The notes: generated by a model from the sequence alone, not told the origin. Shown: positions 1 through 9,912, counted from the first letter of the stretch. The stretch is 64,000 nt of DNA from Variovorax sp. IB41 (GCF_016405905.1 NZ_JAEFCB010000024.1:1-64000), one strand, 5' to 3'. Made by a program: numbers and translations.

Positions 1-1
1 C

Positions 2-2224
2 ACGCCGCTCTACGAGATCCAGCGCTGGGCCGGCTCCGCGGGGCCGGGGCTGTTCGACACCATCGTGGTGTTCGAGAACTACCCGGCCGACCAGGCGCTG
101 CGCGAGAACATGCCGGGCGGCATGACGGTCGAGGTGATCGGCCAGCACGAGGAGACCCACTATCCGATGACGGTGAAGGTGGTGCTCTCGCCCGCGCTGG
201 TGCTGCAGTTCAACCACGACCGGGCGGTGATCGGCGAGCGCGAGGCTGCGGCCATTGCGCGGCACATGAGCCAGTTGCTCGAAGGCCTGGTTGCGGATTC
301 GTCGCGTGCGTTGGGCACGCTGGAACTGCTGGACGATGCGGAGCAGGCGCAGTTGCAGCAGTGGGGCGCCAAGGCCGATGGCCGCGAAGATGCAGACGAG
401 GCGACGCTGTTGCACCGTCTGATCGAACGCCAGGCGGCGTTGCGTCCCGAGGCACCTGCGCTGTCCTTCGAGACACAGACGCTCGGCTACGGCGAACTCA
501 ACCGCAGGGCCAATCGGCTGGCGCATCACCTGATCGAACTGGGCGTGCGTCCCGAGACCCGCGTGGGCGTCGCGGTGGAGCGCGGCATCGAGCTCGTGGT
601 GGCGCTGCTGGGCATCCTGAAGGCCGGCGGTGCGTATGTGCCGCTCGATCCCGAATACCCGGCCGACCGCATCGCCTACATGGTGGAAGACAGCCGCCTG
701 TCGCTGGTGCTCGCCCAGAGCCACCTGCAGGATTCCGTCGCGCTGCCCGCCGGCGTGGCCGTGCTGCCGCTGGACACCATGGACTTCAGTGCTCGTCCCG
801 ACACGAATCCCGAGGTGGCGCTGAGCGCGGACAACCTCGCCTACGTGATCTACACCTCCGGCTCCACCGGTCGGCCCAAGGGCGCCCAGCTGTGCCATCG
901 CAACGTGACGCGCCTGCTGTCACAGACGGACGCATGGTTCCACTTCGGCCCCGAGGACGTGTGGACCCTGTTTCACTCCTACGCCTTCGACTTCTCGGTG
1001 TGGGAGATCTTCGGGGCGCTGTGCACCGGCGGCAAGTTGGTGGTGGTGCCCTACTGGGTCAGCCGCTCGCCCGAGGACTTTTTGCAGCTGCTGCGCACGC
1101 AGCGCGTGACGGTGCTCAACCAGACGCCCTCGGCCTTCGGCCAGCTGGCCAGCCTGCCGCAGGCGCTGTCGGAACCACTGGCACTTCGCGTCGTGATCTT
1201 CGGCGGCGAAGCGCTCGAGCCGCAGCGCCTGCGCGGCTGGATCGAGCACCACGGCGACCAGCAGCCACAGCTCGTGAACATGTACGGCATCACCGAGACC
1301 ACGGTGCACGTGACCTACCGCCGCATCACCGCCGCGGACATCGGCCCGCAGCGCAGCCCCGTGGGCATTGCGATTCCCGACCTGGGCCTGCGCGTGCTCG
1401 ATGCGCAGCTCAACCCCGTGCCGATGGGCGTGGCCGGCGAGCTGCACGTCTCGGGCGAGGGCCTGGCGCGCGGCTATCTGAACCGTGCCGGCCTCACGGC
1501 CGAGCGCTTCATCGCGGCCGAGGACGGCAGCCGCCTGTACCGCACCGGCGACTTGGTGCGCTGGAACGCGCAGGGCCAGCTCGATTACCTGGGCCGCATC
1601 GATCACCAGGTGAAGGTGCGGGGCTTCCGCATCGAGCTGGGGGAGATCGAGGCGCAGCTGCTGGCGCAGCCCGAGGTGCGCGAGGCAACGGTCATCGCGC
1701 GCGAGCAGGCGGGCGCGACGATGCTGGTGGCGTACCTGTCGGCGCAGGCAGACCACGCGATCGACACGCCCAACCTGCGTGCGCGGCTGGGCGAAGTGTT
1801 GCCCGACTACATGGTGCCGGCGGCCTTCGTGGTGCTGCCGACGCTGCCGCTGAACGCCAACGGCAAGGTGGACCGGAAAGCGCTGCCCGAGCCCGAGCGG
1901 GCCAGCGAGCGGGCCTACGAGGCGCCGCAGGGGGAGATCGAGATTGCCCTCGCAGCCGCGTGGGCCGACGTGCTCGAAGTCGCGAAGGTCGGCCGCCACG
2001 ACGACTTCTTCGAGCTCGGCGGGCATTCGCTGTCGGTGCTCAGCGTACAGACGCGCATGCAAAGGCAGTTCTCGTCGATGCAGGTGCCGCTGAAGGTGTA
2101 CTTCGAGCATCCGACGCTGGCCGCGCTCGCGCAGGCGCTGCAGGCGATGTCGCGCACGGTGGAAAAGGAAGAGGCCACGGATCTTGCGCAGATGGCCGCG
2201 TTGCTCGCAGAGCTGGAGGATTGA
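2..2224 (+). CDS. Non-ribosomal peptide synthetase, C-terminal fragment (C end - A(Thr) - PCP)
   Basis: Partial gene: the frame is open to the left edge, so the true start lies outside; 740 residues are visible. It begins in the end of a condensation domain (PLYEIQRWAG, VFENYP), continues with an adenylation domain (about residues 140-640; A3 YVIYTSGSTGRPKG at about 281, A5 NMYGITETT, A10 NGKVDR) and ends with a carrier domain (FFELGGHS, phosphopantetheine Ser about 676). The specificity residues I read by eye are D-F-W-N-I-G-M-V-H-K, the classical threonine code. There is no epimerase or thioesterase after the carrier, so the chain passes to the next protein, whose ATG overlaps this stop by one base (TGATG). 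With the hydroxylase, acyltransferases and FhuF downstream, it belongs to a hydroxamate siderophore assembly line. The threonine call rests on the code alone. Confidence 0.95.
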   Translation, partial: TPLYEIQRWAGSAGPGLFDTIVVFENYPADQALRENMPGGMTVEVIGQHEETHYPMTVKVVLSPALVLQFNHDRAVIGEREAAAIARHMSQLLEGLVADSSRALGTLELLDDAEQAQLQQWGAKADGREDADEATLLHRLIERQAALRPEAPALSFETQTLGYGELNRRANRLAHHLIELGVRPETRVGVAVERGIELVVALLGILKAGGAYVPLDPEYPADRIAYMVEDSRLSLVLAQSHLQDSVALPAGVAVLPLDTMDFSARPDTNPEVALSADNLAYVIYTSGSTGRPKGAQLCHRNVTRLLSQTDAWFHFGPEDVWTLFHSYAFDFSVWEIFGALCTGGKLVVVPYWVSRSPEDFLQLLRTQRVTVLNQTPSAFGQLASLPQALSEPLALRVVIFGGEALEPQRLRGWIEHHGDQQPQLVNMYGITETTVHVTYRRITAADIGPQRSPVGIAIPDLGLRVLDAQLNPVPMGVAGELHVSGEGLARGYLNRAGLTAERFIAAEDGSRLYRTGDLVRWNAQGQLDYLGRIDHQVKVRGFRIELGEIEAQLLAQPEVREATVIAREQAGATMLVAYLSAQADHAIDTPNLRARLGEVLPDYMVPAAFVVLPTLPLNANGKVDRKALPEPERASERAYEAPQGEIEIALAAAWADVLEVAKVGRHDDFFELGGHSLSVLSVQTRMQRQFSSMQVPLKVYFEHPTLAALAQALQAMSRTVEKEEATDLAQMAALLAELED

Positions 2225-5200
2225 TGCAGATCGAAAAACAGGCCATTGCAGACCGCTTCGCACGGCTGCCGCGGGACAAGCAGAAGATTTTTCTCGATGC
2301 GTTGCGCAAGCAGGGCGTGGATTTCGCGCGGCTGCCGATCGTGCCGGCCGCCGGCGCGCAGGACGCGGCGGCGCTGTCGTATGCGCAGCTGCGCCAGTGG
2401 TTCCTCTGGGAGCTGGACCCCGCAAGCACGGCGTACCACATCAACGGCGCGCTGAAGCTGCGCGGCGCGCTCGACGTGGCCGCGCTGAAGGCGAGCTTCG
2501 CGGCGCTGGTGGCGCGCCATGCGTCGCTGCGCACCGTGTTCCGTCCCGACGGGCAGGGGCTGAGCGCGCAGCGGATTCTGGAGCGCATCGATTTCGACAT
2601 CGAGACGATCGACCTGCAAGACCTCGCGCCGCAGGCCGCGGAGGACGGCGCGCGCGATGCGGCGCAGCGCCTGACCGACACGCCCTTCGACCTCACGCGC
2701 GGCCCACTGCTGCGCGTGGGTCTCCTGCGGCTGGCGGCTGACGTGCATGTGCTGGTGGTGGTGATGCACCACATCGTCTCGGATGGCTGGTCCAAGCAGA
2801 TCCTGGTGGACGAGTTCATGCAGCAGTACCGCGCGCGCGTGCGCGGCGAGACGCCCGCGATGGCGCCGCTGCCGGTGCGCTATGCCGACTACGCCGCGTG
2901 GCAGCGCAACTGGCTTGAGGCGGGCGAGAAGGAGAGGCAGCTCGCCTACTGGACCGAGCGGCTGGGCACCGCCAACCCGGTGCTGCAACTGCCGACGGAC
3001 CGCAGCCGCCGGCCCGACGGCCGCTACCAGGCGGCGGGGCACACCGTCGAGCTGTCGCGCGAACTCGTGCAGCAGCTGCACCAGCTCGCGCACGGCAACG
3101 GCGCGACACTTTTCATGGTGCTGCTCGCGGGCTTCCAGGTGCTGCTGCATCGCCACAGCGGTGAGCGCGACATCCGCGTGGGCGTGCCGGTGGCGAACCG
3201 TTCGCGCGCGGAGATCGAGGGCGTGATCGGCTTCTTCGTCAACACGCAGGTGCAGCGCAACGTGATGGACAGCCGTACCCCGCTGTCGAAGGTGCTGGCG
3301 CAGACCAAGGAGGCGGCGCTGGGCGCGCAGGCGCACCAGGACCTGCCGTTCGAACAACTGGTGGAGGCCCTGCGGCCCGACCGCAGCCTGAGCGTAAGCC
3401 CGCTGTTCCAGGTGGTGTTCAACCACGAGCGGATCGATGGGCGGGCCTTTGCGCAACTGCCGGGGATCGAGATCGAGGGCTATGCGCTCGGCGATCCGGC
3501 GGCGCAGTTCGAACTGGTGCTCAACACCAGCGAGGATGCGGACGGACGGGTGAGCGTGCTCTTTGCGTATGCGGCCGAGTTGTTCGATGCGGAGAGCATC
3601 GAGCGGATGGCGGACCACTATGTGGCGATCCTGGGCGCGTTGGCCAGCCGCGGCGAACAGGCGGTCGGCGATGTCGACCTGCTGGGAGCCTCCGAGAAAG
3701 CACAGCTTGCGCAATGGAGCGTGAACACGCACCGCGAGCCTGGCCTTCAACCCGTGCACCGTCTCATCGAAGGCCATGCCCGCCACCAGCCGCAGGCCAC
3801 CGCGCTGCTCTTTGCCGATGAAGCCCTGAGCTTCTTCGAACTCAACCGAAGGTCCAACCGACTGGCCCATCGCCTGATCTCGCTGGGCGTGGGTCCCGAC
3901 GTGCTCGTGGGCATCGCCATGGAGCGCAGCGTGGAGATGGTCGTGGGCATCCTGGCCATCCTCAAGGCCGGTGGTGCTTATCTCCCGCTGGACCCTGAAT
4001 ACCCTGCACAGCGTTTGGCCTACATGGTCGAGGACAGCGGCATCGAACTGCTGCTGACCCACCGCGCCACGCGCGATCACATCGCTGCGCGCGAAGGCCT
4101 TGTCGCGCTCGAAGTGGAGGACCTCGACCTCGCCAATGAACCCGAGACAGATCCGAATGTTGCGCTGCACGGCGAGCACCTCGCCTACGTGATCTACACC
4201 TCCGGCTCCACCGGCCGCCCCAAGGGCGCAGCCATCCGCCACGATGCGCTGCACAGCTGCATGGCGTGGATGCAAAGGGTCTATGGCCTGGGCAAAGAAG
4301 ACACGGTTTTGCACAAGGCCCCGTTCGGCTTCGACGTCTCGTGCTGGGAGCTGTTCTGGCCCATGACCGCCGGTGCCCGGCTGGTGGTGGCCAACCCGGG
4401 CGATCACCGCGATCCCGAGCGGCTGGTGCAGCTGATCCAGCGCCACCAGATCACCACGCTGAACTTCGTGCCGGCGATGCTGCAGGCCTTCCTCGCGCAC
4501 CCGGGCATCGAGGCGAGCACGCGCCTGAAGCACATCATCTGCGGGGGCGAGGCGATGCCTTCGGAGACGCAGAGGGAAGCGCTGCAGCGCCTCGGTGGCG
4601 CGACGCTGCAGAACCTGTACGGCCCGACCGAGACCACCATCCACGTTACGCGCTGGACCTGCCGGGACGACGGGCAGGCGCTGGTGCCGATCGGGCAGCC
4701 GATCAGCGACACGCAGGGCTATGTGCTCGATGGAGAACTGAACCTCGTGCCACGAGGGGTCGCAGGAGAGCTGTATCTCGGAGGCGTGAGCCTTGCGCGC
4801 GGTTATCTGAATAAGCCCGGTTTGAGCGCAGAGCGCTTCGTGGCAGACCCGTTCGGCAGCGGTGGCAGGCTGTACCGCACGGGAGATCTCGTGCGTTGGA
4901 ACGGTGAAGGCCAGATCGAGTACCTGGGCCGCATCGACCACCAGGTGAAGATCCGGGGCTTCCGCATCGAGCTGGGGGAGATCGAGGCGCAGCTGCTGTC
5001 CCAGCCCGAGGTGCGGGAAGCCGTGGTGGTGGCCCGGCAGGCGCCCGGAGGCGGCCGCGCCTCGCTCGTGGGCTATGTCGCGGCGCATGCCGGGCAGGCT
5101 GCCGACAGCGTCGTGCTGCGCGAGCGCCTGGGGCGCGTGCTGCCCGACTACATGGTGCCGCGCGCCATCGTCACGCTGCCTTCGCTGCCGCTGAACGCCA

Positions 5201-6318
5201 ACGGCAAGGTCGACCGCAGCGCGCTGCCCGATCCCGAAGTGCTCGGCCGCGAGCGCGCGTTCGATGCGCCGCAGGGCGAGGCCGAAGAGGCGCTGGCGGG
5301 CATCTGGCGCGAGGTGCTGGGCGTGGCGCGCGTGGCGCGCGACGACAACTTCTTCGAGCTGGGCGGCGATTCGATCCTGAGCCTCAAGCTCATCGCCAAG
5401 GTCCGCCAGCAACTGCCGGGCGGCAGCCAGCTGGGCCTGGCCGACGTGATGCAGGCGGGCAGCCTCGCCGCGCTGGCCGACCGGTTGCGGCAGCGCCTGG
5501 GCGATTCGCACCACGCGGTCTGCCTCAATGCGGGTGGTGCGGGCGTGCCGCTGTTCTGCATGCCGGGGCTGATCGTCAACACGCGCGAGTTCCAGGTGCT
5601 GGCGCGCGCGCTCGAGAGCGACCGGCCGGTGTACGGCTTCGTGAGCCACGTCTACACCGCCAAGCGCTGGCGCGGTTTCGCGATCCGCGAGCTGGCGGCC
5701 GAGTACGCGGACTTCATCCTCGCGACGGCCACCGGCGGGCGCTGCGCGCTGCTGGGCTGGTCGCTCGGCGGCGATCTGGCCTTCGAGGTCGCGCGGCAGC
5801 TGGAAGGGCGCATCGAGGTCGCGTTCATCGGCGCGGTGGACGTGTTCGAGGCCGAGCCGATGGTTCCCGCCGGCACGCTCACGGCAGCGCAGCGCGCGCG
5901 GGCCGACGAGACGCTGACCGAGTGGCTCGCGCGCTCGGAGATGGCCGCGCAGTGGAAGGCGTTGATGGCGCGCATGGACGAACGGGAGCGCGACTGGGTG
6001 GCCGAGCAGATGCTCGACCCCGCGCAGGCGTTTCCGTCGGACGGCGCGGGCGACGAAGCCGCCGAATACCTGCTGTGGGCGACGCTGGACAGCCGCGTGC
6101 AATCGATGCGCTATGCGTACGCATCGTCGGTGCGGCCGGTGCACGTGTTCCAGGCCGACAGTTCGCTGCGCAGGGACGGCCGGCTGCGCGACTGGTCGGC
6201 CCACGCGCCGGTGGCGGCGAGCGACGTGCTCGAGAACGCCGATCACCTGGACATCATTCGCCATCCGCGGTTGAGCGCGCTCGTGAAGCAGCGGCTGCTG
6301 GCCGCCGACGCGGCGTAG
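2224..6318 (+). CDS. Terminal NRPS module, C-A-PCP-TE (siderophore release)
   Basis: 1364 aa, one complete module. Condensation domain about residues 40-470 with the active-site motif HHIVSDG at 182-188; adenylation domain about 490-990 (A3 from Tyr655); carrier domain with Ser1050 in FFELGGDS; type I thioesterase about 1105-1364 with nucleophile Ser1180 in GWSLGG and probable catalytic His1341 (ADHLD). The TE marks this as the last module, releasing the peptide by hydrolysis or cyclisation. The specificity residues read D-V-W-N-I-G-L-I-H-K, which I cannot match to a canonical residue; the first three are serine-like, but the context (PvdA, hydroxyornithine acyltransferases) makes a modified ornithine plausible. 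Start chosen at the ATG overlapping the upstream stop, which implies translational coupling. Confidence 0.95.
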   Translation: MQIEKQAIADRFARLPRDKQKIFLDALRKQGVDFARLPIVPAAGAQDAAALSYAQLRQWFLWELDPASTAYHINGALKLRGALDVAALKASFAALVARHASLRTVFRPDGQGLSAQRILERIDFDIETIDLQDLAPQAAEDGARDAAQRLTDTPFDLTRGPLLRVGLLRLAADVHVLVVVMHHIVSDGWSKQILVDEFMQQYRARVRGETPAMAPLPVRYADYAAWQRNWLEAGEKERQLAYWTERLGTANPVLQLPTDRSRRPDGRYQAAGHTVELSRELVQQLHQLAHGNGATLFMVLLAGFQVLLHRHSGERDIRVGVPVANRSRAEIEGVIGFFVNTQVQRNVMDSRTPLSKVLAQTKEAALGAQAHQDLPFEQLVEALRPDRSLSVSPLFQVVFNHERIDGRAFAQLPGIEIEGYALGDPAAQFELVLNTSEDADGRVSVLFAYAAELFDAESIERMADHYVAILGALASRGEQAVGDVDLLGASEKAQLAQWSVNTHREPGLQPVHRLIEGHARHQPQATALLFADEALSFFELNRRSNRLAHRLISLGVGPDVLVGIAMERSVEMVVGILAILKAGGAYLPLDPEYPAQRLAYMVEDSGIELLLTHRATRDHIAAREGLVALEVEDLDLANEPETDPNVALHGEHLAYVIYTSGSTGRPKGAAIRHDALHSCMAWMQRVYGLGKEDTVLHKAPFGFDVSCWELFWPMTAGARLVVANPGDHRDPERLVQLIQRHQITTLNFVPAMLQAFLAHPGIEASTRLKHIICGGEAMPSETQREALQRLGGATLQNLYGPTETTIHVTRWTCRDDGQALVPIGQPISDTQGYVLDGELNLVPRGVAGELYLGGVSLARGYLNKPGLSAERFVADPFGSGGRLYRTGDLVRWNGEGQIEYLGRIDHQVKIRGFRIELGEIEAQLLSQPEVREAVVVARQAPGGGRASLVGYVAAHAGQAADSVVLRERLGRVLPDYMVPRAIVTLPSLPLNANGKVDRSALPDPEVLGRERAFDAPQGEAEEALAGIWREVLGVARVARDDNFFELGGDSILSLKLIAKVRQQLPGGSQLGLADVMQAGSLAALADRLRQRLGDSHHAVCLNAGGAGVPLFCMPGLIVNTREFQVLARALESDRPVYGFVSHVYTAKRWRGFAIRELAAEYADFILATATGGRCALLGWSLGGDLAFEVARQLEGRIEVAFIGAVDVFEAEPMVPAGTLTAAQRARADETLTEWLARSEMAAQWKALMARMDERERDWVAEQMLDPAQAFPSDGAGDEAAEYLLWATLDSRVQSMRYAYASSVRPVHVFQADSSLRRDGRLRDWSAHAPVAASDVLENADHLDIIRHPRLSALVKQRLLAADAA

Positions 6319-6353
6319 TTTTTTCTTTTCTCGGCGCCTTCGGGTGTCGCATG

Positions 6354-6391
6354 AAAAAAGGCCGGATGCCTCGTGGGCATCCGGCCTTTTT
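6354..6391. terminator. Bidirectional rho-independent terminator
   Basis: A perfect 11-bp stem (GGCCGGATGCC / GGCATCCGGCC) with a 5-nt loop lies at 6360-6386, flanked by A6 on the left and T5 on the right. It therefore works on both strands and separates the convergent NRPS and TonB receptor genes. Confidence 0.93.
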
Positions 6392-6410
6392 GCCGTCTGG
6401 CGCTTGCTGC

Positions 6411-8624
6411 TTACCAGCGGTAGGTCGCCGTTGCGAGCACCTTGCGCTGGTCGCCGTAGTAGCAGCTCTGCGAGGGCGTGTCGCAGTTGGCGATGTAGGT
6501 CTTGTTCGTGAGGTTGCGCACGTTGAGCGCGAGGCTCCAGTGCTCGAAGTCGTAGCCGACCATCGCGTCCAGCAGCGTCACGCCGGGCACCTTGATCGGC
6601 GAGCCGCCGCCGTTGCCGCGGGTGGGGCCGGTGTAGCGCACGCCCAGGCCGACCTTGATGCCGTTGGTGAAGCGGTAGTCGCCCCATGCCGACAACTGAT
6701 TGCGCGCCACGGCGTTCGCCTGCTTGCCGATTTCCTCGGGGCGCGCGCTCGATGTGACGATGGCGCGCGGCGTGTAGCTGTACGACGCGGTGAGGTTCAT
6801 GCGATCGGTGGGCTGCGTCGTGGCTTCCAGTTCCAGGCCGCGCACGGAGATCTCACCCGTCTGCTTGGGCTGGAATTCGGTGTCGTAGCTGATGTAGTTC
6901 TTGCGGCGCAGGTCGAAGATGGCCGCGCTGAAGCTGTTCTTGGTGCCCGGCGGCTGGTAGCGCAGGCCCACCTCGTACTGGCGGCCCGATTCGGGCTTGA
7001 AGGGCTCGTTGGTGACCGGGTCGACCACGCCGGTCGGCTGGAACGATTCGGAGTAGCTCAGGTAGGGCGCCCAGCCGTTCGGCGCCAGGTAGACCAGGCC
7101 CGCGCGGCCGGTGAACTTGTGGTCGGACACGGTGGTCGAGGTGCCGTCCAGGCGGCTGAAGACGCTGCTCTTGGCCGTGTCGTAGCGCCCGCCCAGCGTC
7201 AGCTGCAGCGTGTCGCGCCACTTGATCTGGTCCTGCAGGTAGACGCCGGTCTGGGTGAGACGGGTGGCGTTCATCTCGTACGGGTCGGGAATCTCGAACG
7301 GGCCGTTGAAGTAGTACGGGTTCGCGATGTTCAGGTCGGGCGCGGTGCCGCCGCTGTAGCTGTTGGTCTCGAAGTTGTTGTGCTGGTAGTCCACGCCCAC
7401 CAGGATCTTGTGCTTCCAGTCGCCCGAGCGCACGTCGACCTGGGCCTGGTTGTCCATGGCGAAGGCGCGCACCGATTCGCGGCTGCCGAAGAGGCTGCGC
7501 GAGAGGTTCTGGAAGTTGACCGGATCGAACTCGTCGTCGGGGTTGACCGTGGCGAAGCTGGGCGCCTGCAGGCCGCGGTAGTCCACCTTCAGGCGGCCGG
7601 CGCGCGCGCTCTGGCGGAAGGTGACAGTGTCGTTGAAGCGGTGCTCGAAGTTGTAGCCGAACAGTTCCTGGTCCTGGTTGAAGTGATCGAAGTAGGGGTT
7701 GCCCTGGAACAGCTTGGCGGGGATGAACGTGCCGATGGCGCTGGGCACCAGCGAACCGGCCCACGGGCGGTTGCGCGTGTAGACGCCCGCGCGGTTGCGC
7801 ATGACCTGCGCGTACAGCGTGAGCGTGGTGTCGTTGGTGATCTTCCAGGTGAGCGAGGGCGCCAGGTACGTGCGGTCGTCGGCCATCTTGCCGGCCGGCA
7901 GTTGCGCATCGCGCAGCACGCCGGTCAGGCGATAGAGCACCTTGCCGTCGGCGTCCAGCGCGCCCGAGAAATCGCCAGCGACCTGGCGGTGGTTGTTGGT
8001 GCCGACCTGCAATTGCAGTTCGCGGATGGGCGTGGCCGTGGGGAGCTTGCTGACCACGTTGACCACGCCGCCCGGGCTGCTCAGGCCGTAGAGCACCGAG
8101 GCGGGGCCGCGCAGCACTTCGATGCGTTCGGCGCCGTAGTTCTCGGTCTTCCAGACCGAGAAGCTGTTGGCGTTGCGCAGCGGCAGGCCGTCTTCATAGA
8201 AGCCGGGGCTGTAGGCATCGAAGCCGCGCACGGCGATCCAGTCGTAGCGCGAGTCGGAGCCGAAGGGCGCGATGTTCACGCCCGGCGTGTAGCCCAGCGC
8301 ATCGCGCAGCCGCGTCGCGCCGATGGCCTGGAAGCGGTCGGCCGTGATCACCGACAGCGACTGCGGCGTCTCGATGATCGGCGTGTCGGTCTTGGAGCCG
8401 GCCGTGCTGCGGCGCGCGAGGTAGCCGTTGACGTGGCCGTTCTCTTCCGCATCGGGCGTCACCGTGACCGACGGCAGCGCAGCGCCAGTGCTGGCGTTGG
8501 CCGGAGTGGGTTGCGCGTCCGTCTGGGCCGAAGCCGACAGGCCCCAGAAGGTGATGACAGTTCCGAAGGCCGCCGCGAGCGAGGCATTCAGCAGGCGTTG
8601 GCGAGGCAGGGGAAGAGTGCGCAT
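6411..8624 (-). CDS. TonB-dependent siderophore receptor
   Basis: 737 aa outer-membrane receptor importing a ferric siderophore with TonB energy. It has an N-terminal Sec signal (hydrophobic stretch ending near SASA-Q), a plug domain with TETPQSLSVIT-type wording (here IETPQSLSVIT), the YGLSSPGGVVNVVSK plug end, and a 22-strand-type barrel ending in Trp (ATYRW), typical of FpvA/FhuA-class siderophore receptors. There is no FpvA-like N-terminal signalling extension: the plug starts about 50 residues after the start, so surface signalling through this receptor is unlikely. It lies inside the NRPS cluster, 166 bp downstream of the acetyltransferase on the same strand, behind its own Fur-box-like site. 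It is probably the receptor for the siderophore made here. Confidence 0.95.
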   Translation of the reverse strand: MRTLPLPRQRLLNASLAAAFGTVITFWGLSASAQTDAQPTPANASTGAALPSVTVTPDAEENGHVNGYLARRSTAGSKTDTPIIETPQSLSVITADRFQAIGATRLRDALGYTPGVNIAPFGSDSRYDWIAVRGFDAYSPGFYEDGLPLRNANSFSVWKTENYGAERIEVLRGPASVLYGLSSPGGVVNVVSKLPTATPIRELQLQVGTNNHRQVAGDFSGALDADGKVLYRLTGVLRDAQLPAGKMADDRTYLAPSLTWKITNDTTLTLYAQVMRNRAGVYTRNRPWAGSLVPSAIGTFIPAKLFQGNPYFDHFNQDQELFGYNFEHRFNDTVTFRQSARAGRLKVDYRGLQAPSFATVNPDDEFDPVNFQNLSRSLFGSRESVRAFAMDNQAQVDVRSGDWKHKILVGVDYQHNNFETNSYSGGTAPDLNIANPYYFNGPFEIPDPYEMNATRLTQTGVYLQDQIKWRDTLQLTLGGRYDTAKSSVFSRLDGTSTTVSDHKFTGRAGLVYLAPNGWAPYLSYSESFQPTGVVDPVTNEPFKPESGRQYEVGLRYQPPGTKNSFSAAIFDLRRKNYISYDTEFQPKQTGEISVRGLELEATTQPTDRMNLTASYSYTPRAIVTSSARPEEIGKQANAVARNQLSAWGDYRFTNGIKVGLGVRYTGPTRGNGGGSPIKVPGVTLLDAMVGYDFEHWSLALNVRNLTNKTYIANCDTPSQSCYYGDQRKVLATATYRW

Positions 8625-8668
8625 GAGTAGGACAAATGGTGGATGAATGGGTAGACCGCGCGGATTTT

Positions 8669-8687
8669 AATGAGAATGGTTCTTATT
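8669..8687 (-). promoter_or_regulatory. Putative Fur box upstream of the TonB receptor
   Basis: The 19-mer AATGAGAATGGTTCTTATT is an imperfect palindrome (14 of 19 positions symmetric) resembling the Fur consensus of GATAAT-type hexamers, in a short AT-rich patch 45 bp before the receptor ATG. It would repress receptor transcription when iron is replete. It is the only convincing Fur-like site I see in the cluster. Confidence 0.7.
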
Positions 8688-8790
8688 TTGGTCGGACTGT
8701 GGAATCACATGGGTACAAATGACGCATTTCCACGACAGGACCCGTTCTCTTGCCGCCGGATGCAGGCCGCACGCGGGCGGCCCGTAAGCT

Positions 8791-9912
8791 TCAAAGCGTG
8801 GCCGACAGCGGCCGCCCCGAGATCGCCACCGCGTCATCGCGCGGCAGCCAGAGCGCATCGCAGAAGTAGCGTTCGCGCAGCATCATCACGAGCATCGCGC
8901 GCTTGTGCGGCAGGTCGAATTCCTTGACCTTCGCGTAGCCGGACTTGTCCAGGTTGCGGATCTGCTGCACGTGGTCGATGCGCGGCTCGCCCATCGCGCG
9001 CTGCGTGCGCGGGTCGCAAAGAAAGATGTAGTGCGAGATCGAGGTGAGCCAGGCCGTCGCGTACGCCTTGCCGCGGAACGCGGGCTCGCCCACCAGCACA
9101 TGCCACCCGCGGTCGTGGTCGTCCACGTCGTAGAAGGGCGCAATGCGGCTTTCCTTGGCCCAGTACATCTCGAAGTAGGCAAAAGGCTCGCCGTCGAAGC
9201 TCGCGATCATCGAGTACATGTGCGGATCGCGGTCGATCGCATCCAGATAGGCGCGGTGCTTGTCCAGGTCGCCTTCCTCTTCCCAGATCTTGGCCACGTC
9301 GGGGTCGTTCATCCAGCGGTTGAACAGCGGCAGGTCGCGCTCGAAGTCGATGCTGCGAAAAGAGAACGTCTTGCCCAGCCACGGAATGAAGCGCTGGTAG
9401 AGCACGCCGCGCGGCTTGGGCGGGCGCACCGGATGGCGCTTGCCGTGGGTCAGCGCGTACTGCAGCGCGATGGGCGTGTGCACTGCGGGCAGCCACATCC
9501 GCGCGTGCTGCCACAGCATGTCGCGCCAGGCGCGCGCCTCGGTGCCGCCCGCGATCGGCAGCAGCACGCCCGATTGCGCGAGTGCCCCGAAGCGTTCCGC
9601 GTCGGCTACGACGATCGAGCGGTTCGCCGGATGGTGCGCGAACGCGGCCTCCAGCGCCGCGAGCAGATGCGTCGCCGCGCCCGGGCCGGTGGTCTCGCCC
9701 TCGACCTGCGCGAGCGCAAGGCCCGGGGCAGCGGCCGCGGCGGCGACGGTGGTGATCCTCCACTGCGACAGCGCGCCGGTCGCGCGCGTGCGCACCATCA
9801 GGCTGGCGCCTTCGAGCGTGACGTCGTGCGCCTGGCCGTCGGCGTACGAAATCAGCGGGGTCTTCGGTCCCGTGTCTGCAGCCGGGGCCGGCTGCGGTGT
9901 GACGAGCGTCAT
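8791..9912 (-). CDS. Hydroxyornithine/hydroxylysine N-acetyltransferase (AlcB/IucB/RhbD-type GNAT)
   Basis: 373 aa. The C-terminal half carries the siderophore GNAT signature: FAYFEMYWAKE, DDHDRGWHVLVGE, PRTQRAMGEPR and SGYAKVKEFDLPHKRAML, the acetyl-CoA-dependent family that acylates the hydroxylamino nitrogen of hydroxylysine or hydroxyornithine. The N-terminal half (about 170 aa) is the less conserved extension usual in IucB-like proteins. The start is the ATG at 9912, preceded by a clear AAGGAGA; it overlaps the stop of the formyltransferase by 4 bp (ATGA). It acts in the cytoplasm on the product of the hydroxylase at 13830. The acyl donor could be acetyl-CoA or another short acyl-CoA; sequence alone does not decide. 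Confidence 0.9.
   Translation of the reverse strand: MTLVTPQPAPAADTGPKTPLISYADGQAHDVTLEGASLMVRTRATGALSQWRITTVAAAAAAPGLALAQVEGETTGPGAATHLLAALEAAFAHHPANRSIVVADAERFGALAQSGVLLPIAGGTEARAWRDMLWQHARMWLPAVHTPIALQYALTHGKRHPVRPPKPRGVLYQRFIPWLGKTFSFRSIDFERDLPLFNRWMNDPDVAKIWEEEGDLDKHRAYLDAIDRDPHMYSMIASFDGEPFAYFEMYWAKESRIAPFYDVDDHDRGWHVLVGEPAFRGKAYATAWLTSISHYIFLCDPRTQRAMGEPRIDHVQQIRNLDKSGYAKVKEFDLPHKRAMLVMMLRERYFCDALWLPRDDAVAISGRPLSATL

Noticed and set aside
1915..6687. A 1590-codon open frame on the minus strand opposite the NRPS genes
   Set aside because: It is an antisense by-product of high GC; its translation is low-complexity Arg/His/Gln, while the plus strand has complete NRPS motifs.
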